In this document: one piece after another, positions 24,996-36,778 of the stretch
Layout: each line of letters begins with the position of its first letter
Position numbering within the stretch: position 1 is the stretch's first letter
NCBI GenBank assembly: GCA_025201345.1
Contig: JAIXMG010000041.1
Span: 1-64,000 of the forward strand
Direction: 5' to 3'
From: Thamnidium elegans
Lineage: Eukaryota > Mucoromycota > Mucoromycetes > Mucorales > Mucoraceae
DNA length: 64,000 nt
The notes under the pieces: generated by a model
The model's database searches: none
What the model was told of the DNA's origin: nothing
Seen by the model: the letters and a program-made list of their open reading frames with translations, nothing else
Made by a program: the position numbers and the translations under genes

Positions 24996-25361
24996 AGGCC
25001 TTTGTTGGCTGTGAAGGCTTCAAAACCAGATGCAAGCGAAAAAATCTGGTTGGTCTTCTACACGTTGCCAAACATGAGATAGATGAAGATCAAAAGCAGT
25101 AGACAGGATACTGTGCTTACACGCTTTCATTACAGTGTTACTTTTTTTTAAAGTTCATAGCTTCTGTTTTTTTTTTAAAAAAACAAGTATTCGACTGCCG
25201 GTTTAAATATTGACGGTTTGGATTAAAAGGTAAATACAACAACAAATGAGGACGACTCATTGAAACTGGTGAGAGAAACTTATAATGCAATATGTTCAAA
25301 CAGATATACTATTTACAATATTTATCTATTTTTAAAAGTCTGTCTGTCTAAATAAATCTTT

Positions 25362-25485
25362 AGGAGTCCCGCTGTTCAAAGTAGGTGAAACTATCCTCAG
25401 ATCAATGAGCAGTGACGATCCATCGCTTTACAAGGCAGATAGTATCATAAGCCTTTGTGATTTGAGCGAGCTGAAGGTCTTATGA
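25362..25485 (+). pseudogene. Short coding-like relic beside the TnpB-like element
   Basis: After an acceptor-like AATCTTTAG, an open stretch of about 40 codons reads VPLFKVGETILRSMSSDDP and ends IISLCDLSELKVL before a stop. It is too short to classify. Its composition is protein-like and it lies 0.4 kb from the TnpB-like relic, so it may derive from the same decayed insertion or another element. Confidence 0.25.
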
Positions 25486-26096
25486 CACTTCTTTCCAACC
25501 AGGAGGGGTTTTAAAAAAAGGGGGATTTATTACCGCACTCGTAGTTAAATTCGCTTTTAGGATTTACCTCGGCATATAAAATTGTGCATTTAAATTTCAT
25601 GTGAAGGTGTATTAAATCGGTGGTAGATAATGTTAATACCATGGCAGCAGTGTTTATATGATTTATAAACACGGTTAACGGGTCAATTTTAAAATAAGCT
25701 ACTTACGTATTTTTTAAATCAGTAAAAACCACACAAAAAAAGTTGTAGATCCTAAAAAAAAAAAATCCTCTTCCCTTTAGGGGTTGGGGTTGGGGTAGGT
25801 CAGCTTTTAACTCATTTTTTTTTTTTGAAAAATACTATAAAATATTACAGATAGCTCGGCAAACCATATATGTATATACAAGTAGGATTCTTTTTTCTTA
25901 TACACATGAATGCATGCATACTCCACATTACTTGTGTGTAATACCAACTACAGTTTGTAATTCTTAACATATTTGTATATAAATATTAAAAAAAAGAAAG
26001 GCTTTTTTTTTTTAATGTAAGTAAATAATAATGAGCAAAGTAAAATAAAGAATAGAGTAGAGAAATGAACAGATTATATAAATATATATTATATTT

Positions 26097-26127
<31 letters not shown>

Positions 26128-26250
26128 ACGTGTGTGTGTACGTGTGTGTTTATTAGGGTAAAGAAAGAAAGAGATATGATCAACAATGCATTATTATAAT
26201 TTATGCACGCAAAATTTCACTGGAAATAAAAAAAAAAAAAAAAAAACCAC

Positions 26251-29178
26251 TTACTCTACAGAAGTCACGGAAGAATTTCCTAAAATTCTACTACTAGGCC
26301 TACGCATATTATTTTTAGGCGAAGCAACAGGGCCATGAGCATCAGTGAAAAGCCTTTCCAGACTGATTTCATTTAAAAAGGTTCCTTCATTTGCAGCTCT
26401 TCTTAAAGCGTTTGTCAGCTGTCTTATCTGCAGGTTAACTGCAGCAGTTTCCTCGGTCCTTTTTTTCAAAACTTGATTTTGAGCTTCATACACTTGCTCG
26501 ATTTTCTTTTTTTGATCTAATGCGACTAATTCACGCCTCTTTAAGTGCTGAATCTTTTGTTGATAGTTGGTTATTATTTCACGTGATTTATCTGTTTCCA
26601 TTTTAATACCCTTGTTTAATTGTTTTTTATCCATTTTAAGCCCTTCGATATCTGCACGAAGACGACCAATAATACCCTCAGCCTTGGCACGAGAGGTCTG
26701 AATCAATTGTGTGGATTGCGTGTACTTTTTCCGTAATTCTTGATTTTCTGTAACAAGCCGTTTAAGTTTAACTTCATATTGAGAACGCACCTCCTGAGCC
26801 TGCTTATTTTCTCTTAATTGTAACACGGTTGTCGTCGTTTTACCCGCAGCTGGTACAATCGTTGTACCATTCTTTTTTAAAGCTACATCGCGCTGATGTT
26901 GTATTTCAAACAAGTGACCTTTCAGTTCATTTAATCTTTCTTCATAATTTATCTTCATTTGAGAGTACTGATCTTCTGATCTTTCTAATTGTCCTACTAA
27001 CTCTCTTTTGACAAGTAAATCTGCTTGGATTTGATGCAACATCTTTAACAGGTTTCTACTTTGTCTCTTGACATCTTTTGATTTACTGTGAGAAGTAGCA
27101 GTAGGTTTTACACATTGAGTAGTAGTAGATAACATACGAGAAGTGGTAATAGAACTATCTGTATCATCCCACATAGAATCCAATGATATTGATTTACGTT
27201 TAGCAGAACCATTGATAGATTTAGGTGCATCTGACCAAGACGGAACAGACTTGATATATAAATAAAAAATAAATCTATCAGTATTATTAAATAATAACAA
27301 TAAAATAATAATATTTACCAAAGCTTCTAATTCATCTTCATCTAGAATGGAAGTGTCTGGCATGATTTTTTTATTCTCTGTACCGCAACTAAAAGACGGA
27401 CTGGTATGACCAAAATGTTGCATTGTCATTATATTATCATCATGTGATTCCTGTAATACCGTTTCATCTATTGACTGTGACCAAAAATAAAATCAACAAA
27501 TATATAGTTTGCATATTCGCTAAGTAAAATTTAGAATCAAAAAGAAAGCCCCCCCCCCCGCTCTCTTTTTTTTTTCTTACCTTTTCATTTATATCACGTG
27601 AACCACCTTCTTCCGCTAACAAATACTCTTGACGTAACAGTTCAAGTAACTCGTCCATATTTTGATGATGTTTCTTTTTTGTTAACAAACTAGACGAATG
27701 TGTTGATTTCATTCTGTGAACGACCGGTCTCTTTTTACTATTTAATCGTTTACTTGACGAAGAAGACGAGACCACCTTTCTGTTATCGAGTGTTTTAGAT
27801 GAAACGATGATGGTATTACTGTCAGAATTTAAAACGTGGTGGTGGTGGCTAGGTAGAACAGAATCAAACGTGCGTTGCTGTGTTTCATTGATTTGAGTCT
27901 TCAGCCTATCTAGATCGTTTTCGTAGTCGAGAGTCTGGATCGGTCTTTGATGAGCCTCTTCTAATTTTAAAACAAGTGTATCACGTTCTTGTTGTACTTT
28001 ATTCAGTTCTCTTGAAATCTCTTGGAAAGATAGTCTTAATTGATCCATTTCTTGCTTTAGTAATTTGACTTGATCATTTTGTGTTACTTTACAAGTAGGT
28101 TGATCATCTCTATTGCGAGCACGGTTGGTATAATTTAAAGTGTTTAGCGTCTCGGTATAATCCGAGCTATCTGGACTAACACAAGCTAACATAAGCGTGT
28201 GACTATTTCCTCCCAAACTATCTTTCAAAAGTCTAGTCAATTTGCTATCTTCATATGGCACATGTTGGTTTTTTCTTCTAGACTCATCAGTTAAAGCCGA
28301 TAAAACATTTCCTAAAGCCTTCTGTCCCTCTGCTAAAGTCTTTTTTTTTTAAAAAAAAAAGAAAAAAAAGAAAAGAAATTAGTTACAACATATATTTTAG
28401 AGTAAACTGGTCTCTCTTACGCTTTGTGAACTTGCAAGATCAACAAAATGAAACTTTGATACGAGATGAGTCGGTATATCATTTTCAACTAGAGTATCGT
28501 CATTTTCAACATGTTGTTCAAGTATAATTGAAAAGATAAAAGATGATGATGATGGTGTATTCATCATATCAGTTCTACTTTGAGTTTTCTTTTTTAAGAA
28601 ACTAGGAAAAATAGAATATAAATAGATGATAATAGTATGCATTTTTTATATATGTATACCTTAATACATCATTTACTGAATTCACCTTTATGCCCGTCCA
28701 AACGATATTTCCCTGTACGTCTTCCCTAATTGAAGGATAATCACTACCAGCACTAGTAGTAGTATCAAAAGGATGTACTACTTGATTGGTTGGTTCATTT
28801 AAAAGGTCCTTTACATCTTCATTGTCTACTACTTCAATATACGATACTGATATTTCAAATGATACTCTTCCTAATGATTTACTGCTGTATTCAATCATTC
28901 TTTTAAACAATGAGTTTGTAAAACGCTGAATAATACCTTTTTTTAAATTAAAATTTTAATTAGAAAATTAAAAAGATTATATCATCTTACCTTGATCTTT
29001 TACATTCATTTCTAAACCTGTCCCCAAGCTATATGTCTTTCCTGAACCTGCTTGACTACATAATGCGTTTGAGTACATAGTCATTTTATATATAATGTAT
29101 AATTACTTTACCCATATGCAAGTACTGTAATATTTTTACTAGAACGGAGTTTTTTTTTAGTACAAAAAATCAGGTACC

Positions 29179-29211
<33 letters not shown>

Positions 29212-29517
29212 TTACCCTTCTATAAATGTATCTAAAAGAGGAAGGATACTAGACTCATAAACATGTTGTTGCGTTGAATAAGGTGGATACACAAAATCAA
29301 ACGTAAACAATTTATTATCTGCTAAATAAATTTGAGCCTTTTCTTCATCTTTAACAAACGAAATTACTTGTTCATTAGATTCTAGGGGTTTTTTAACCCT
29401 CAACGCCACTCTAAAAAAAAAACAAAATCTCAAAAGAATGTTACTCTTCAAAAAAAAAAGAGAAGAAGCGATTCAATTTTTTTTTTATTTCTACCTGACA
29501 GTTGTTGTTGTTGTCAT
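26251..29517 (-). CDS. Kinesin-4-like motor protein with atypical switch motifs
   Basis: Nine exons (29517-29495, 29410-29216, 29138-29112, 29055-28991, 28936-28660, 28601-28421, 28339-27581, 27474-27319, 27249-26251) join in phase to 893 residues. The start [17 protein letters not shown] is the usual kinesin first strand. The P-loop is [12 protein letters not shown] (82-93). The motor ends with [20 protein letters not shown] and the neck-side [14 protein letters not shown]. The switch I region reads MNTPSSSSF (209-217) instead of N-x-x-S-S-R-S-H. Switch II reads DLASSQS (250-256) instead of DLAGSER and is followed at once by [12 protein letters not shown], which is shorter than usual. The tail is coiled coil of the KIF4/KIF21 style ([22 protein letters not shown]). 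ATP binding is plausible, while normal hydrolysis is doubtful. Exon 2 is preceded by a 29-base homopolymer inside the following intron. Confidence 0.85.
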
Positions 29518-29930
29518 GAAACCGGTCACGAGTATATATAAGTTTTAATAGGTGTTTATATATATACAAAGGGAAAAAAAAAAAGGTGAATTAAAAGAAA
29601 AAACCTTTTTTTTTTTTTTTGCGGTAGCCGGAGTAACAATTTGGCTTGAAAGGATGTGTAATCACCCATTTTAGTGAAAAAGACGTGTAACAAGTTTAAA
29701 GAGTCCAGGCCCCCCTTTTTCTTTTACTGAAGTCTAAAATGGATCGGGTACTTTTTTTCTTCTTCGCTTTGGTCTTAACGAATCATGCCGGCGTACATAC
29801 CACCAAAACTCTTTATAGATAAAGTACATTTATAAAAAACTATATATAAAGAGCCTTTCTTTTTTTTTATCCTTTTTTTTTTTTTTCTTTATTATACAAC
29901 AATAAGAAAAAAAAAATAATAATAATAAAA
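29518..29930. promoter_or_regulatory. Divergent intergenic region, kinesin and small orphan gene
   Basis: This 413-bp region separates two divergently read starts. It has TATATATA stretches near 29530-29570 and a TATA-like ACTATATATAAAG at about 29839, roughly 90 bp before the small gene's ATG, followed by a long pyrimidine tract. Promoter roles are inferred from position. Confidence 0.45.
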
Positions 29931-30173
29931 ATGAATTCTCATAGTAATAATACTCGTCGCAACTCATTCTCTTCTTTTGTCAAGAACTTAATTTTACTTG
30001 TATCGCCTTCAAGTAATGATACGCAAGACTTGAATTTAGAAAGAAAATCAACTACAACATCAACAGAAAGTAGTCCTTTCCAAGACATGTATTTTTCATT
30101 TCCTGCTTTTGAAGAAAGTTGTGAAGATTCCAATTGTACTTATATGACTCAACCTAGCAGTATTATGTGTTAA
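29931..30173 (+). CDS. Small Ser/Thr-rich orphan protein, 80 residues
   Basis: A single-exon frame of 80 residues starts at an ATG in an A-rich context, downstream of a TATA-like box and a pyrimidine-rich tract. It begins MNSHSNNTRRNSFSSFVKN, with an RRNSF phosphosite-like patch, then a short hydrophobic LILLVS, and is Ser/Thr-rich with three cysteines near the end. No family is recognised. Support is the clear promoter-like layout and protein-like composition. It could be a lineage-specific protein or, less likely, a chance frame. Confidence 0.5.
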   Translation: MNSHSNNTRRNSFSSFVKNLILLVSPSSNDTQDLNLERKSTTTSTESSPFQDMYFSFPAFEESCEDSNCTYMTQPSSIMC

Positions 30174-30616
30174 ATTTTTATTCTCGAATAACAACAACAA
30201 CAAATAATCAACAAAAGTCCAATTGTTTCCCCTGTTATCTTTTTTTTTTATGTACATATTATCTTTTTTTCATCTCTCTTTTTTTGTATATTACTATTAT
30301 TATTGTATTTATCACATATCTCCCATTTTTCTTTCCCCAATAATTAATCATTAAAAAAAACATTTCTTTTTTTTATATATTTATATATTATTATTATAGT
30401 GTATACATGTAATGCTATTTTTAAAAGAAAAAAAAAAGATCTATATGGTCTGTTACACGTATTGGGGTAACATGCGCCAACATGATTGGCATCCTGACTA
30501 TTTCATGACCTCACTTATACGTGTATTTCTTTTTGGGATTACTTGAACAATTCGTATTAAAAGAATATCACTGTGTAAAAAATAATTAAATGAAAATGAT
30601 CGACTCTTTTTTTTTC

Positions 30617-30656
<40 letters not shown>

Positions 30657-31111
30657 TTTTCGGCTTATAAATGTACGTAATTTTCTGGAATTATTTACCG
30701 GTGTACGGTGAATAATAAATACTATTATGGAAGTTTATACAAAAAGGAGATCGTTCTTTTTAATTGTATTCAGTGTGTGTGTATGTGTGTGTGTATTTTG
30801 TGGCTCTTAACAGGTTACACTGGTTACAAAAAGAGATTCTTTCTCACGACTCTCCAATTTGCATGTACCAAAAAGAGAGAGAGAGAGAGAGAGAAAGAGA
30901 ACACAAAAACCTTTTTTTAAAGCCGTTGTCTCTCTACTAATTCATCTCCCGCTTAACTGTAAATTTCTGATTTGTTCGCTCACATGAACAAAAAAAAAAG
31001 TGCCAATAGTTTTTCAATGTCCTTTTTTTTGGTACAATTTGACAGGTAAAGAAATAGGATCGCCGCTCTTACTTTATTTTTATAACATTGGTTTACCTTT
31101 TTGACGTTTTC

Positions 31112-31145
<34 letters not shown>

Positions 31146-31194
31146 GAAAAGTCCTATTTTTTTTTCCTACTCTTTTTTTTCGTACTTTCATATA
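30174..31194. other. 1.0-kb intergenic tract of homopolymers and simple repeats
   Basis: The tract contains an A run of about 34 bases at 30620-30654, a GT-rich microsatellite near 30773-30796, a GA repeat near 30876-30900 and long T tracts before the ThrE-type gene. No gene or structured element is visible. Confidence 0.6.
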
Positions 31195-33126
31195 ATGGAA
31201 GGTAGTAAATTTCATGCTCCTAGAACACCACCAGAACTCGATCTAGAATACAGTCAAAATTCGTCTGTCACCTCAATCGCCGAAGCCAGCGAAAAAACGA
31301 TTGAAGCATCCGACCGAGAAGATGTATACCGTAGACCCAGTCATACAGAGACCGCTTTTCACTTGGTTGATACGGTTACTCGTAACCGTAACCGTCGTAA
31401 ACCAAGTCGAGCCGGTATCTTATCCAATTTACTAAAACTAGATTTATTCGAACAGAATCGTTCTTCTTCTCGTCATCCAACAAAATCAATCACTCCACCA
31501 CTACCAACGAGACCTAATTTAAAGTCGATTGCCTCTAGTCGAGCGCTATTACAATCTGTAGGCGCTTCTCCTCAGACAGCTCGTAATAGCATGTACTTTG
31601 AAGACCTTCATAAAGCAGAACTAGGATTAGCCTATGATGCTGATGTAGCTGCACAACGTATGGTCATTGCTGCTGAAATTGCTGATATCTTGCAACGCCA
31701 AGACCTTATTATGAAAATCGGTAAATGTTTAGTTAGAACTGGAGCTCCTTCTCATCGAATAGTAAGTTTTTTCTATTATTTTTGGAGAGATTAAAACGAC
31801 GAAAAAAAAAAATACTTACAAAAAAAAAAAAGGAAGCTGCTATGGACCAAGTAGGTAAAAGGTTAGAAATAGATGGTAGTTATGCAATTATTCCGGGGTT
31901 GATTATTGTTACATTTGGCGATGTAGAAACACACACTTCCGAAACACACTTAATAAAGTGCTCAAGAGCATTAGATATTGGAAAACTAGAACGTGCCAAC
32001 CTAATTGTGTACCGCATTGCCAAAGGTGAGCTGAGCTTGGACGAAGCAACGGAGTTACTAGACGCTATTATGGATTCACCTCCTACTTGGAGCCCGCTGG
32101 TCTTGATGCTTGGCTACATTTTATCTTCTGCTTGTGTAGCTCCACTGTTTTTTAATGGATCTTGGACTGACTGCTGGGTTAGTGCTATTTTTGGCCTTGT
32201 TGGTAAAACACGAAAAACTTTTTTTTTTTTTTTTTTTTTTTTTTACTAACCCGATATTATAATAGTTGGCATATTAACTTATATCTCTGAAAAAATTACA
32301 ATGTTTGGGAACGTTTTTGAAATGGTAGTAACAATTCCAATTGCTGTTATTGCACTTGCTTTACAACCACATGTTTGCTTTGTAGCTGTATCTATGGCGG
32401 CTGTAAGTATATCCTTCCGTCCCCTATTTTATTTGAATGACTAATGTAATTTTTTTTTTTTTTAAATAGATTGTTATTGCTTTACCTGGTTATTCTTTAA
32501 CTTGCGCCGTCATGGAATTAGCCGCCAAAAATTTAGTTAGCGGTACAGTACATTTAGTCTACGCAGTGATGTACGTGTTCTTTTTAGCCTTTGGTATTGG
32601 GTACGGGTGTTCGATATGGCGTTTAATCCATCCCGAACTTGAAATCGATGTTTTGACCGCCTGTCAAGAAAGTATCAGTCCCTGGTGGACATTTTTGCTT
32701 TTACCCGTAGCCACCATTGGCTTCGGTATTGTCTACGGCGCCGAAATGAAGCAGTGGATACCTATGGTAGGAGACAGTGCCATTGGTTACGCCGTCCATT
32801 TCTTTGTTGGAAAATACGCCGGTCCTTCATCCATCATCACACCTAGCACAGGCGCGTTTGCGTTGGGATTATTTGGAAATATTTATTCTCGTATCACCAA
32901 ACGGCTGGCACTGGTCCCCTTGATTGGTGGTATTATTGTGCTTGTGCCGGGAAGTATTGGTGTCAGAGGCGCTATTCATTTATTTGACGGCTCCAATTCG
33001 GATAATACCGGTAGTTTTGTGTTTCAAGTACTAGGTATTGCCTTGTCTTTAACTTTGGGTTTGTTTTTATCTAATTTGGTCGTTTATCCTATGGGTAGAA
33101 AAAGATCTGTGTTTTTGGGTTTTTAA
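31195..33126 (+). CDS. ThrE/Prm10-type membrane exporter
   Basis: Polytopic membrane protein of the threonine/serine exporter family (ThrE; Prm10 in yeast). Four exons (31195-31761, 31833-32202, 32266-32402, 32470-33126) give 576 residues. A soluble Ser/Arg-rich N-terminus of about 150 residues comes first. The ThrE cytoplasmic part follows, with the signature KCLVRTGAPSHRIE, matching the bacterial 'aG.s..rve' box, and DGSYAIIPGLIIVTFGD. About ten hydrophobic segments follow from residue 290 to the end, including LVLMLGYILSSACVAPLFF and LVPLIGGIIVLVPGSIGVRG. Transport of amino acids is known for bacterial ThrE; the fungal substrate is not established. The gene is flanked by long homopolymers. 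Confidence 0.87.
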
Positions 33127-34951
33127 ACCCTTTTTTTTTTTTTTTTTTTTTTTTTTTGCATTGTATTATTAGTTATACCCCTTCTCTACTCCTCTTTCCA
33201 TTGTACATTTCTATCTCCCCTCCAACCCCGTGTTTTTTATCAAGTGATAGATATTATACCTGTAATGAACACTAGTTTATTTAGTATCGTAAAAAAAAAA
33301 CTTGTTTTTAAGCGTACATATGAGCATGTACCTTTTTTTCTTTTTTACTGTGTACAGGGAGATTTTTTTTTAAAAAAAAATCTACGTTGTAACTGACTTT
33401 TTTTTGTCACTCTGATAAAATTTGATTTACTTATTTGCTTTTTAAGAACAGTAAAGAAGACATCCACGCAACAATTACTGAAGCGTGAAAATACACGTCT
33501 GATAAACAAAACAAAAAAATAATACCAAGTGGTCTGTTACTGTTTATTCAAAATAAAAATGGTATGCGCCATTTGACTACGAAAATCCTCCATTTGAATC
33601 CAAGCAACGGCAGCTCCTACCAGAAAGGCGATCCAAGTTTCTCGGGACCTTTCGTTATTACTAGCTCTGGCATTTTTTCAATAGCCGTCTTATCGTTTTG
33701 ATTATTAGTCGCCTTTTTTTTTTTTTTTTTTTTTTTTTTGGCTTGATAGTAACACTTATCTTTTATGTGATTCTTGTCCGCTTGTTAATTTCAGTTGTTT
33801 TGAAAGAGGGGAACATATTAAGGGCTTCGTTTTTTTGGTATGTGTCCCAACGGAACACTCTATACCAGGTATGATAATATTGCTTAGTCCAAGTAAATAT
33901 ATCGCAGTACAAAATTTCTTACCTATATTTCTGAACTTGTCATGGTCTCCTTCTGAGCTTTCTCAAGTTTCTTTTCGTCGACGATACCGTCTGAGCGAGA
34001 GAGAAATCTTTTCATGATAGCAAGACCACACACCCAGTAGTTGTAGTCTCATTCGAATTTGTTTACGTTAGCTTTAGAATAAATTCTGTTAAAAGAGAGG
34101 AGTCTTCCTATTCCTCATTCTGTAAAGTCTTGCTTTTGCGATATACCGCAGTCTGGTTGTAGAGCCAAGACTTGGCAACTTTATTACACGACTTGCAGTT
34201 TGTTCTTGGTGTATACACGATACGTGTCTATGAATTCATTGTTAAAAGAAAAAAAGAAAAATTACTTGACATTCGCCACTTAAAAGGAGGGATGGTAGTT
34301 TAAGCATGATAAAAAAGGGGATTGTCTCTTTTATCATATATTAGACTTGTTTTAGCAAAAAAGCAAAATAAAATTCCTGTACCTACTACTCCAATTTATT
34401 TCATGCAACAGGTTTTTCTTTTGATTAAAGTAACGTGGATAAACGAAAAAAGTAGTTAATACTTTCTGGAAATGGCCCGTGTTTCAACTTTTTAACCATT
34501 GCCATACATCATAAAAAAATCAAGACCTTACGGAAATCTCTCTAACTAAAACTATTTTTTTTTTCTGGGACCTAGAAACCCACCTTCTCCCACGCACACA
34601 CACACACACGAGCCTGACTGCATCAGCTGTGTACGAAGGACGGGTGGGGTCGTGCATTTTTTTATTAAAAAAAAACAAGCTAAAAATCTGGTAATAATTA
34701 TATAACTGTGCACAATTCTACATGTGATGAACACTTTTTACGTCATGATTTAAACCAGAAGTCTCGAACAGTAGTAAGATCAATAACCTTTTTACCGTTG
34801 CTACACAAAAAAAAAAGAGTGCTAAAAAATATCGCTTGTTCAAAAAAAAAAAAAAAAACGCGGGGAACAAAGTGACGGTATTTAGGCCCTGGCTTAAACA
34901 GAAAAAAATTTGACACTTAGCTTTTTTACAAATAAAATAAAAACAATAAGA
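33127..34951. other. 1.8-kb gene-poor tract
   Basis: No intact gene. A T-run/A-run palindrome lies near 33364-33380 and a T tract of about 25 bases near 33715-33739. On the minus strand at about 33537-33680 an open stretch ends in IAFLVGAAVAWIQMEDFRSQ before a stop and looks protein-like, but it cannot be extended. A CA repeat lies near 34592-34610. Nothing else can be named. Confidence 0.55.
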
Positions 34952-36778
34952 ATGCAACGATTGTTAAAGACTTGTATTAAACCCAATGTACTTTGTTCTC
35001 GACTCCGTTACAACGCCGCCTACACCACGGCTACGCTCAACCCACTTGTAACCCAATACAAACAACAACTTTCCGAAAACAACCAGCAAGTCTGGCAAAC
35101 GTACGAGACCTTAAAATCCAAGACACTCTTAAGCGACCTTAAACGAGAGGACTTTCTCAAACTTCGCAGCAATTTATGGACCTCCAAAGGAAACTGGGGG
35201 ACCGAGAGCCGTATCCTGCAAGTTCTTGACGATATGAAGACTGCGGGCTTAACTTGGACAATTTCAGAATACAACGAATACTTTATCGCCAAACTGTTCC
35301 AAGCACAACACCAAGATATCTTGACACTTTTCAACAAGGACTTTTCTAAAAATGGACTCAAGTTAAGTGCTGGCTCGTTTAACGTTATTTTAGCTACCTA
35401 TGTGCAATTGGGCCTGATGGACGAAGCTGTAGAGCTTGTTAAGGAAGCTAGTACCAAATGGGACGTTGTGCCTGATTTGCTGTACTTTGACCGAACCATG
35501 AACAGATGCATGCCCAAGAACTCCACCGTAGTGCAAACTGCTCGTGATCTGATCAAGGAGCACGGCCTTGGCAGCACCAAGACCTTAAACGCCAATTTAG
35601 CTCATTTGTTTAAAGAAAAGCGATTACAAGACATTAAATGGTTACTGCAATCCCTCAAAGATAAAAAACTGGACTTGTCCACCTACAGCATCTTGATCAA
35701 AGGATATGCTGATTCTCGCTTAACCTCCGAATCTCTCAAAGTCTACCAAGACATGAAATCCAAAGATGTCAAACCTAACCGATACGTTTGTTCCAGCATG
35801 TTGGAAATCTTTGCGCATACACGCGATGTTGTATCTGCCGAGCAACTGGTACGAGACACAGTACTGGGTGGCCACAAACCCGACGAAGTCTTATACAACC
35901 AACTGATCAAAGTCTACTTTAAAGCGCGCCTTTCACAAAAGGCATTTAGAGCGTTCCAAGAAGTGGAAAAGGACCCTACTTTAAAAGTCAACGATGTTAT
36001 TTTAAACACCATGATCAACGGCCTAGTGATCAACCGCGAATTAAAGATTGCAGGATTATTATACGATTCGATGGTCAAATCCAACTTAAAACCGGATATG
36101 ATTACATTCAACACCATGTTAAAAGGGTACGTGAAAGCCAATGACATGGAATCAGCTCAGAAGATTATTCTAGACATGTTTAAGTTTAAGATGGAACCAG
36201 ATACAGTCACCTACACCACCTTGATCGATTCCATCTTCATGACCAGACAGCCTCAAACAACTAGTGAGATCTTAAAGTACATTGAACATATCAAGATCCA
36301 GCCTAATGTGTATACATTTAACGCCATTATGAACGGATGGATTAAACAGCATCATATGGAGGAAGCCGAAGCAACTTTTAACTTGATGTTTAAACACAAC
36401 ATTAAACCCACCATTCATACTTGGACCAACTTAATCCAAGGATACGTCGAAACCATGAACCTTGGTAAAACCATCGAGACCTTTCAGTCTTTATTACGCA
36501 GCGGTACACAACCTGACCGAGCCACATTTAATTTTATGATTGTTGGATTTATCAACCACGGTAGATTAAGTGATGCTTATACTTGTTTAGAACATATGAG
36601 ATCAATTCAGTTAAGTCCTACCAAGGACACTTGGAAGTTAATGTTGGATGATTGTGCAAGTAGAAAAGATTGGGTGACCGGTAAAAAAGTAGTTGCCTTG
36701 ATGGATGCTAGTGGTTTTGTTATTAGTTCAGATTCTTTAAGGCGTCCATATAATTTAGTAAAAAGTCAGTGTATATAA
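34952..36778 (+). CDS. Pentatricopeptide-repeat protein, probably mitochondrial
   Basis: A single exon of 608 residues. The start is the first ATG of the frame (34952), with a basic N-terminus (QRLLKTCIKP...SRLRY) suited to mitochondrial import. From about residue 230 there are at least ten tandem 35-residue PPR units, recognisable by repeats such as TYSILIKGYADSRLTSESLK, TFNTMLKGYVKANDMESA and TYTTLIDSIFMTRQP. PPR proteins bind organellar RNA and act in its stability, processing or translation. The target cannot be told from this sequence. The absence of introns and GC-richer codon use, compared with neighbours, are notable but fit the family. Confidence 0.88.
   Translation: MQRLLKTCIKPNVLCSRLRYNAAYTTATLNPLVTQYKQQLSENNQQVWQTYETLKSKTLLSDLKREDFLKLRSNLWTSKGNWGTESRILQVLDDMKTAGLTWTISEYNEYFIAKLFQAQHQDILTLFNKDFSKNGLKLSAGSFNVILATYVQLGLMDEAVELVKEASTKWDVVPDLLYFDRTMNRCMPKNSTVVQTARDLIKEHGLGSTKTLNANLAHLFKEKRLQDIKWLLQSLKDKKLDLSTYSILIKGYADSRLTSESLKVYQDMKSKDVKPNRYVCSSMLEIFAHTRDVVSAEQLVRDTVLGGHKPDEVLYNQLIKVYFKARLSQKAFRAFQEVEKDPTLKVNDVILNTMINGLVINRELKIAGLLYDSMVKSNLKPDMITFNTMLKGYVKANDMESAQKIILDMFKFKMEPDTVTYTTLIDSIFMTRQPQTTSEILKYIEHIKIQPNVYTFNAIMNGWIKQHHMEEAEATFNLMFKHNIKPTIHTWTNLIQGYVETMNLGKTIETFQSLLRSGTQPDRATFNFMIVGFINHGRLSDAYTCLEHMRSIQLSPTKDTWKLMLDDCASRKDWVTGKKVVALMDASGFVISSDSLRRPYNLVKSQCI

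Larger units (their letters stand above)
22780..26250. other. 3.5-kb gene-poor tract with TnpB/Fanzor-like relic
   Basis: No intact gene is seen. The tract has a T-run/A-run palindrome near 22813-22834 and another near 23641-23662, a T tract near 23167-23187, the TnpB/Fanzor-like relic at 24282-24995, a short coding-like relic at about 25362-25485, a GGGGTTGGGGTTGGGG run near 25779, and a GT microsatellite at about 26099-26150. Confidence 0.6.

Noticed and set aside
25986..26186. 66-codon frame across a GT repeat
   Set aside because: Translation of a microsatellite (His-Thr and Thr-His repeats).
33780..34250. Minus-strand stretch with RRYRRRKE and other protein-like bits, considered as a third TnpB-like relic
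   Set aside because: The zinc ribbon and DEF/Y-TS motif are absent and the frames change too often to support a call.
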